Below, in pieces: positions 55,218-64,000 of a stretch of 64,000 nt of DNA (position 1 is its first letter; each line of letters starts with the position of its first letter). The notes below the pieces were generated by a model that searched no databases, had not been told where the DNA came from, and saw nothing but the letters and a program-made list of their open reading frames with translations. The DNA is taken from contig OZ231127.1 of NCBI GenBank assembly GCA_965153355.1, positions 76,136,001 to 76,200,000 on the forward strand. The letters run 5' to 3'. The DNA comes from Flaccisagitta enflata. Taxonomy: Eukaryota > Chaetognatha > Sagittoidea > Aphragmophora. The position numbers and the translations under genes were made by a program.

Positions 55218-55481
55218 AAGAAGAAGAAGAAGAAGAAGAAGAAGAAGAAGAAGAAGAAGAAGAAGAAGAAGAAGAAGAAGAAGAAGAAGAAGAAGAAGAA
55301 GAAGAAGAAGAAGAAGAAGAAAAAAAAAGAAGAAGAAAAAGAAAAAGAAAAAGAAAAAGAAAAAGAAAAAGAAGAAGAAGAAGAAGAAGAAGAAGAAGAA
55401 GAAGAAGAAGAAGAAGAAGAAGAAGAAGAAGAAGAAGAAGAAGAAGAAGAAGGAGAAGAAGAAGAAGAAGAAGAAGAAGGA
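55218..55481 (+). repeat. (GAA)n with (AAAAGA)n centre
   Basis: GAA, a short AAAAGA block at 55330-55370, GAA again. Confidence 0.96.
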
Positions 55482-55582
55482 GGCGCATTTTGAAAGTGAG
55501 AAAGAAAGGAAAGCGAGGAAAAAAAGAGAGGATTGTTCCCTCTCTGCCCGCCGCAGGGTCAATCTGAGTGTTTCATGGAAAA

Positions 55583-55586
<4 letters not shown>

Positions 55587-55674
<88 letters not shown>
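55587..55674 (+). repeat. (GA)n microsatellite
   Basis: Pure GA run of 88 bp. Confidence 0.97.
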
Positions 55675-55677
<3 letters not shown>

Positions 55678-56168
55678 GGCGGAAGTCAAAAACTGGCAAG
55701 GTAAGCATGAACTCTTTTGACTTGCGCAATTCCAGGAAACAAAAAATGCGCGTAACTCTTTGTCTTGTTTATATACAAAAATGTGGTTGTAAGGTTATAA
55801 CGGTAGAGGGAGGGAGAAATAGGAGAATTAGAAAGAGAGAGTATGATCCGGTGAAAAAGCACCAACTCGTCTTTGTACAAGTTACTAGCTCTTGCACTCA
55901 AGCATACTAACGCTCCTTTCGCTCGCTCAAGGTAAATTTCAAGCCATTTATTACAGGCGCAAGTAAACTCCTTTAGCACACTTATTGAACCTTTATTTCA
56001 AAATCATTACATCATTACACGTCACAATCATTACATACATTTATTTTAGAAAAAAGAGGCGATTATACGACAGGTTTTTGATGATCAATGATAATAAAGC
56101 TGATCAATGATGATAAAGTGGTCGCTGATTCGTTGATCGTTGCATCATCGTTGGGCGTTGTTGCTACC

Positions 56169-56543
<375 letters not shown>

Positions 56544-57069
56544 TCTGGGGAGTTAGCGAGGGCTATAGATTGATAGTGCAAGGATGGGATGAGGGGGAGT
56601 GAAAGGGGGGCAGCGAGCAGTATGGATATAGACCCCTGCCGTAAAAAAAGAGTTACGCGAAAAAGTCCCTTTCGGACGGAGGAGATAAGCCTTCCCAAAC
56701 TGTGTGGCTTTGCACCATTGAGGTACAAAGGCCAAATGTAACCAAAATAAGACAACCGGAACGCGAACGCGAGAGGGGAAGAGGGGAGAGGATGGAAGTA
56801 GGTGGTGTGGGGTGGGGATGACGCGTACGGAGACAGGAGAAACGATAAGCTCGCTTCTTTTCCTTCATGTTGGTCCGTCCATATAGACGGTTCAAACGTT
56901 TAAATACAAGGTCCCCCGTTTCCTTTCAGAGCGCTTTAGAAATGGATTTCATCACCCAAACTTACATAATTTGTTCAATTGCGTCACAAAAAATGGATAA
57001 CACAACGAGGGCCATGGGTGTGCTCGCAGTTTGAACCCCATATTCGTGTCCACATAGTCGGTTACCGCC

Positions 57070-57130
57070 TCTTCCCATCCTAACCCCTTAATCTTCCCCT
57101 AACCCCTTAACCTGCCCCTCCCCCTCCCCC
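57070..57130 (+). other. C-rich tract with CCTAACCCCTTA words
   Basis: Repeated C4-5 runs spaced by TAA/TTAA, telomere-like in style but too irregular to be telomeric. Confidence 0.5.
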
Positions 57131-57398
57131 ATTTTGATTCCCGGGCAAAACAAAGGGGAGGAGGCGGATTCGGGAATCAAGAGAAAGATATGCGGGGGAT
57201 TAATGGTCCTCTGCCTTGGACGCAGGCCGAGATTAAAGCATGGAGTTGAAGGAAGAGGAGGAGTAAGAGGAGAAGGAAGAGGAAGAGCAACAGAAACATG
57301 GGCCTGGATATACAAAACTACAATGGCGCCCTTATCAAAAAAATAAACGCGAATCACTTAGCAAATTAGAAATGGTATGCACACACATACACTTACAA

Positions 57399-57525
<127 letters not shown>

Positions 57526-57599
57526 AGAGATACTGTCCTGCTCGAAGGTCAATAAAGAAGTAACAAATGTAGTACGGTCATTGGGCAGGTAAGTAACAT

Positions 57600-57780
57600 C
57601 GGAAGGTAAAGTAAGAAATGTCGAAGGAAGGTGCTTGCGAGGAACTTTTGGCCTCTTGCATCTGTACTTTTGCGATGTCATGTTCGGGGAGGGGGGAAAA
57701 GGTTCTTGCAGAGAACCTTTGACCCCCTTCCACCTTTACTTTTGCGTTCTTACGTTCGGGGAAAAAATAAATTTGTTCCC
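57600..57780 (+). repeat. Two ~75-bp related units
   Basis: GAACTTTTGGCCTCTTGC/TTTTGCGATGTCATGTTCGG and GAACCTTTGACCCCCTTCC/TTTTGCGTTCTTACGTTCGG are tandem diverged copies just left of hairpin element copy 12. Confidence 0.7.
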
Positions 57781-57792
57781 ATGGCACTTTTT

Positions 57793-57947
57793 AGTTGCGG
57801 ACACGCAACTCTATAAGAGGCTTTGTCCGTCCGTCCGTCCGTCCGTCCGTCGGTCCGTCCGTAACCATCGAGTCAAAAAGTGGGAAAACGCGCATTTCCG
57901 CCCCTGCCCACCCGTCCGCAACTGATGGCCGTGTATCCGGCCTTGTT
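57793..57947 (-). mobile_element. Hairpin element copy 12 (AGTTGCG subfamily)
   Basis: Hairpin AGTTGCG-GACA-CGCAACT, CTATAAGAGG, a GTCC tract, ATTTCCGCCCCTGCCCACCC, internal GTCCGCAACTGATGG and GTGTATCCGGCCTTGTT. Near-identical in flanking words to copy 7, so these two form a subfamily. Confidence 0.8.
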
Positions 57948-57971
57948 TCCAGGCTTTTCCCCGTAACCTGC

Positions 57972-59007
<1,036 letters not shown>

Positions 59008-59097
59008 GTCATTCTCGCCCTCTTAGAATCGGCCGAGTGTTGATTGACGTTGGACTGTGCATGTTCGGGCAAATGCGAGAGTGCGTTGAACTGCGTG

Positions 59098-59137
59098 TGA
59101 GTGCGTGCAAGTGCAAGTGCAAGTGCAAGTGCAAGTG
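59098..59137 (+). repeat. (GTGCAA)n hexamer repeat
   Basis: About six units of GTGCAA. Confidence 0.93.
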
Positions 59138-59814
59138 CGTGTCTTCCGGGCAAGGAGACGACGTGATACGGCGAAACAGGGATGAAGATCATATCCTCCC
59201 GCGATGAGGATGACAACATATCTTCTAAAATATCTTCCACAATCGATGTCATGATTGACGTGGAAATGTCAATACTAGGATCGGTCATCACGAAACATAA
59301 ATCATCGTAACATCTTGAACATCAGCGAAAATATCATTGGAAGAAACAAATGTGACTGTAAGAGGGATCTAACATCAGAAATGAGATACATGGTTTGAAA
59401 GAAATATACCCTCTGAAGCTCTAACGAAGCATCATGTTATCAAATTCCTCCGGCTCACCATCCGCGCTCCACGCTTTTCATGAAGGACTTTCCATTTTAA
59501 CATCAGTCAGCAATTCATATTGGAAAAAATAAAACGAGAGAGGAAAAAAGCCGATAACGAGGGACGACCTCAGAGAGCAAGAAGGGCAGGGGCCTCATCG
59601 ATTTTAGGGGTGCACACTGCCGCACACAAAATACGCACACGCTCAAATACGCACACGCTCAAATGCGTGGACAAATGATATCGGTACACAAATGCGGGAT
59701 AGTGAATTGCTGTTTACGCAAGGGGCAAAACCATTGGCCGCAACATTGAAGGAATCATCTTTAAAGAACTATATGTACTGTACACACTGCACTCGTAATT
59801 TGGACTCTATAGAC

Positions 59815-60010
59815 AACAAGCAGCATGGAAGCAGTCAACAGTCTTATCATGCAACCAGCAACATTCAAAGCGAAAGCAGTATGTCCCTGAAGCCAATGCC
59901 ACAAGCTGCATGGAAGCAATCAGCACAAGCGGGCAAAGAGCAACTCGGAGCTTGGACGCAATCTGTATCAGCAAGCAGCCCGCAGCTTGGAGGCAATCAG
60001 TCTCTGCTGG
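59815..60010 (+). repeat. Degenerate minisatellite containing GC(A)TGGAAGCAATCAG
   Basis: Four diverged units (GCATGGAAGCAGTCAAC, GCATGGAAGCAATCAGC, GCTTGGACGCAATCTGT, GCTTGGAGGCAATCAGT). A plus frame reads them as AAWKQSAQAG-like peptides, but no domain is recognised. Confidence 0.6.
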
Positions 60011-60129
60011 CAATAAGCCACAAATGGAGCAAAACATGCTTTTCATGGCGATCATGCGACGAAAGACGAAAGACGAAAGACTGAGTGTTTATGACGCGAA
60101 ATATATCGGAAAAATGATTTGCATTTTTT

Positions 60130-60279
60130 AGATGCGTCCGTCAGGAACGCATCTCTATGACTATAAGAGGGTCTGTCCGTCTGTCCGTCGGTCCGTCCGT
60201 CCGTCCGTCGGTCCGTCCGTCCGTCCGTCCGAAACTCCTGTGCGAAAACCGCATTTCTCAGCTGATTTAGGCCACGTTG
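60130..60279 (-). mobile_element. Hairpin element copy 13, divergent subfamily
   Basis: Hairpin AGATGCGT...ACGCATCT (60130-60154, 8-bp stem), CTATAAGAGGGTCTGTCCG as in copy 12, a clean (GTCC)n/GTCG tract, then CGCATTTCTC and a decayed GGCCACGTT end. Confidence 0.5.
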
Positions 60280-60836
60280 AGATCCCGTACTGAATCTAAT
60301 GATCAACAAACGTGTTTAGAGAGCCTCATTCACTATTCTGTCGCTTCATCTGTCTGTCCATCTTCATCTCCATATATGTCATTTATTTAGTCAATACACG
60401 CAGAGACACAGTCCGGACGCATCGTTGCCCGGTCGGGCTTGTTTCCTTTCGCTTTGATGTGTGTGAGTGTGCGTTGGTTGGCTGCTTGCAAATTGCTAGC
60501 GCGTTTTCTGCCTTTGATGAAACGTGGAGATGGACGTGAAACAGTGGTGCTGGGCGCAAGATGAAGTCGATGCGTCCGGCAATAGTTCTGAGTACTTTAT
60601 TTGCAACCCTTTAAAAAAATAGTTTGAAATATGAGAAACAAAACTGTTTATGGTAAACGTTTATTTAGCGCTTAAAAAGGAACATAAATCTATACATGTA
60701 TGGCATACAGTCGCAAACAGTAAAGAGAACACAAAATGAATCATGCTAAAAGTGGCAGAGCGACAATCTCGGTAAATAGCCTTTGCCTAGATATGCCTCC
60801 TAGCAAACGATCTCGGTTAACACTGATAAAAAAAAA

Positions 60837-61890
<1,054 letters not shown>

Positions 61891-61994
61891 GTTCTTGTCG
61901 TTTCAAACAAAGGACATTTCAAAATGTGTGGAGAGAGTCCATCAATTGATCGTTAAAAGGTGGATAAAAAGAAAAGAAAAAAGAAGCAGTTCAA

Positions 61995-62100
61995 AACCCC
62001 CTCCGGCATGTTCATGACAAAGAACCCCCCGACTACAACATTAGGGTTACCCCCCACGGATGACAAAAGAAACCCCCGTCTAAAACATTAGGTTACCCCC
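61995..62100 (+). repeat. Two ~50-bp C-rich units with TTAGGGTTA
   Basis: ATGACAAAGAACCCCCCGAC...CATTAGGGTTACCCCC and ATGACAAAAGAAACCCCCGT...CATTAGGTTACCCCC are diverged tandem copies. Confidence 0.75.
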
Positions 62101-62597
62101 GCTGTGACTCCATTTTCCCCACTCTTCGTTGAATATCCCCTACGGGAGAATCAAAATGACGTAAGATCGAGAGGGATGGCATGGTTGGCATCGATGTGTC
62201 AATGAGGGAAAAGAAACTGAAGAGAGATATCTTCTGACCTCTTTTGAATTGCTTAATGAAATATACCATGTATACATTAACGCTAGTTAACAGTTTTCGG
62301 AAATGTCAGTAATGCATTTTATCACGTGCAACAATATCCTTCACCTTATCCGAGTTGTAATAACTTAGGCCTGATATAGGTGATGAACTCTCACTGATTC
62401 GTAGTTTTCCATAAAACAAAATCTCAACTTATTTCAGAAATCATCTACCTTATTGTTCATCTACCTTATAGCTCCATAGTGAGGGATCTCAGACAGCTCC
62501 ATAGTTAAGATTCTGAAACAGCGTTTTGTCGTCCAACGCTCGTCTCATACATACAACTGTGGCAAAAACGCACGTGACCGACCGTTGATCAAGACTC
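62101..62597. other. No gene seen
   Basis: AT-rich unique DNA; ATCTACCTTAT and AGCTCCATAGT are each locally duplicated at 62440-62505. Confidence 0.5.
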
Positions 62598-62790
62598 GAT
62601 CTCTGTCTCTCTGTCTCTCTGTCTCTCTGTCTCTCTGTCTCTCTGTCTCTCTGTCTCTCTGTCTCTATGTCTCTTTGTCTCTCTGTCTCTTTGTCTCTCT
62701 GATTCTCTTCTCTCTGTCACTCTGTCTCTCCGTCTCTCTGACTTTGTCTCAATGATTCTCTGTCTCTCTGTCTCTGTTTTCCTCTACTTG
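62598..62790 (+). repeat. (TCTCTCTG)n octamer repeat
   Basis: Regular 8-bp units early, degrading to the right. Confidence 0.93.
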
Positions 62791-63454
62791 CCTCTGTCTC
62801 CTTTCTTTTCTATCCACGGCCAGCGGAGAGCCAACACTCGTGGCAAACGCAGGAGGCTCTACAAAATCGACGGGGGGAATTTTTTTTGCAAAAGGAATAC
62901 GATGAATCAATGTTGGTGAATACGTGAATGAGGAGACAGAGAGACGAGAGACGGAGAGACGGAGAGACGAAAGACGAAAGACGGGCCCCATACGACTGTG
63001 AGACGTCAAATGACTGAACTACGATGAGTCTCTCGGAGAGTGAATCGGGAGAGAAAAAGTCGCCTGAGGTGACAAATCAAAGAGTGTAACGGATGAAGAT
63101 GAGGAAGAAGTGCATAAAGAGGAGGAAGAGGATGATGAAGAGTGTCACGGACGATGACGTTTTCGACCGGAACCGATGCAACTGTTTTTACACATTCAAA
63201 AGACCGCGGGTGGGGAAAAAAGAAGAGACCAATCAGGCCGTGGACGGAACCAAAAGGGTTTAAAACGAAAGCGTCAGGAACGGAACGTAAGTTAGCGTAA
63301 TTAAGAATCATCAATTATAACGAGTGCGTCATTTGTAATCATCCATTATAGATTTTTGGGTACGCCATAATCAAAACCATCATATGGACCCTTTTAAAAG
63401 AAAGAAGGACAGTTTTCTCAATCATGTATTGATTTTTCCTTCCTTTCAAGGACA

Positions 63455-63619
63455 ATGGGTGACAAAGCGAAGAGTGCGCTCACATTACTCATAATCGTCC
63501 TCTTCGCTTTCACTCCTTTAAGCAATGGTTTCCCAACCCCCCCCCCTCCTCCCACCCATTCCCCCTTACCTCCAACTGCAGAAGAATTGGCTCAGATCAG
63601 CAGGCGGGGGAGTGGTTAG
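63455..63619 (+). CDS. Small secreted peptide precursor or signal-peptide exon (unassigned)
   Basis: A 54-codon ORF beginning MGDKAK followed by a hydrophobic core (SALTLLIIVLFAFTPL) and a small-residue region (SNG) typical of a signal peptide with cleavage near residue 25. A proline-rich stretch, AEELAQIS, dibasic RR, GSG and TAG follow. The start context is good (A at -3, G at +4), and a pyrimidine-rich TTTCAAG just upstream could be an acceptor. AG|GTAAAG lies 3 bp past the stop and could be a donor. Ten consecutive C residues (63537-63546) fall inside the ORF; a one-base error there would open either other frame through to that donor. The layout suits a neuropeptide or other small secreted precursor, but I do not recognise the family. 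Confidence 0.45.
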   Translation: MGDKAKSALTLLIIVLFAFTPLSNGFPTPPPPPTHSPLPPTAEELAQISRRGSG

Positions 63620-63756
63620 AGGTAAAGGAGGATTGTGTCGGAATGGGGGGGGGGGGGTGGGAGGATGGTCTTGTCAGATACGGGGATAGACAGAGAGGGA
63701 TGATGGTCTCAGAGAATGAGCGTTGGAGCAGGGAAGAAGAAAGGGTGGAGGGGTGG

Positions 63757-63850
63757 AACAAGGTGGGGGAAGGAATGGGGAGGGCAGACAAGGGGGGGGG
63801 AAGGAGTGAGGAAGTCAGACAAGGTGGGGGAAGGAGTAGGGCAGGGCAGT
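63757..63850 (+). repeat. G-rich minisatellite, three ~30-bp units
   Basis: Three units beginning A(G/A)(A)CAAGGTGGGGGAAGGA start near 63757, 63786 and 63817, each with a run of at least five Gs. They lie between the secreted-peptide ORF and the TATA/E-box cluster. Confidence 0.7.
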
Positions 63851-63873
63851 GGAGATTGCCATATGATTGTTGA

Positions 63874-63956
63874 TCACGTGATATATAAAACAGAGTCTCT
63901 CTCGCGACCTCGGATCGAAAATCACGTGACCTCGACTCATGAGTTGCGACGTCATC
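63874..63956 (+). promoter_or_regulatory. Candidate core promoter: two TCACGTGA boxes, TATA box, CRE-like site
   Basis: Palindromic E-box TCACGTGA at 63874-63881 directly abuts TATATAAAA at 63882-63890. A second TCACGTGA lies at 63922-63929 and a CRE-like GACGTCAT at 63949-63956. E-boxes of this form bind bHLH-zip factors (USF, MITF/TFE). The TATA box would start transcription near 63910-63920, rightward, beyond which the window ends. Both boxes are palindromic, so only the TATA orientation sets the strand. Confidence 0.35.
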
Positions 63957-64000
63957 ACGCCAAATGTTCACCAATTCTTTTTTGAGCGACTCGCATCATA

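Noticed and set aside
57060-57125. Interstitial telomere array
   Set aside because: CCTAACCCC words are irregular and few, so no real telomeric repeat period.
63597-63974. Minus-strand proline/serine-rich ORF
   Set aside because: It reads the opposite strand of the G-rich minisatellite and overlaps the better-supported secreted-peptide ORF and promoter motifs.

Overview
This is animal nuclear DNA, AT-rich and packed with simple repeats. Coding sequence is split by introns with consensus GT/AG junctions. Two adjacent exons encode one immunoglobulin domain resembling the first Ig domain of Roundabout (Robo) axon-guidance receptors, so a bilaterian animal is the natural reading. The repeat style (very long GA, CA, GAA and GACA tracts, minisatellites, many short non-autonomous elements) suggests an invertebrate genome swollen by microsatellites. 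I cannot name the phylum from the sequence.

Genes are sparse. The one clear gene fragment is the Robo-like pair on the minus strand at 22671-22484 and 21914-21809, separated by a 569-bp phase-0 intron. A small ORF at 63455-63619 (+) has a convincing signal peptide and may be a secreted peptide or the first coding exon of one. Weaker candidates are a CpG-rich segment with a strong splice donor near 15255, a GC-rich possible exon near 53300, and a few unassigned ORFs. No rRNA, tRNA, CRISPR or bacterial-type operon was seen.

Mobile DNA is the main structured content. A family of about 13 short elements (roughly 130-206 bp) is spread from 9.5 to 60.3 kb in both orientations. Each starts near ACAAGGCCGGATACACGG, carries an internal GACG/GACA-type tetranucleotide tract and ends in a hairpin such as AGTCGCG...CGCGACT followed by A residues. 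Hairpin stems differ between copies with matched changes on both sides, and a motif near the other end changes with them. This resembles Helentron-associated elements (DINE-1 or bivalve pearl type) and is the most interesting system here. Four other inverted-repeat elements are visible: a 595-bp TA-flanked Tc1/mariner-like derivative (6984-7578), a 2.07-kb near-palindromic foldback element built on GTTAATTAAC units (16056-18126), an 804-bp element with 18-bp inverted ends (19332-20135), and a 361-bp element with 37-bp inverted ends around a minisatellite core (43362-43722).

Layout: 0-9 kb, microsatellites, a minisatellite and the Tc1-like element; 9-15 kb, GA/GAA/GAAT tracts; 15-20.2 kb, mobile-element cluster; 20.2-24 kb, Robo-like exons among GA and CA tracts; 24-36 kb, GA/AT/GAA tracts and a 33-bp minisatellite; 36-47 kb, more hairpin elements and the 43.4-kb element; 47-62 kb, mostly GA/CA/GAA/GACA tracts with five hairpin-element copies; 62-64 kb, CT-rich tracts and the secreted-peptide ORF. 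By hand count, uninterrupted GA/TC tracts alone make up about 3.3 kb (around 5%) of the window.
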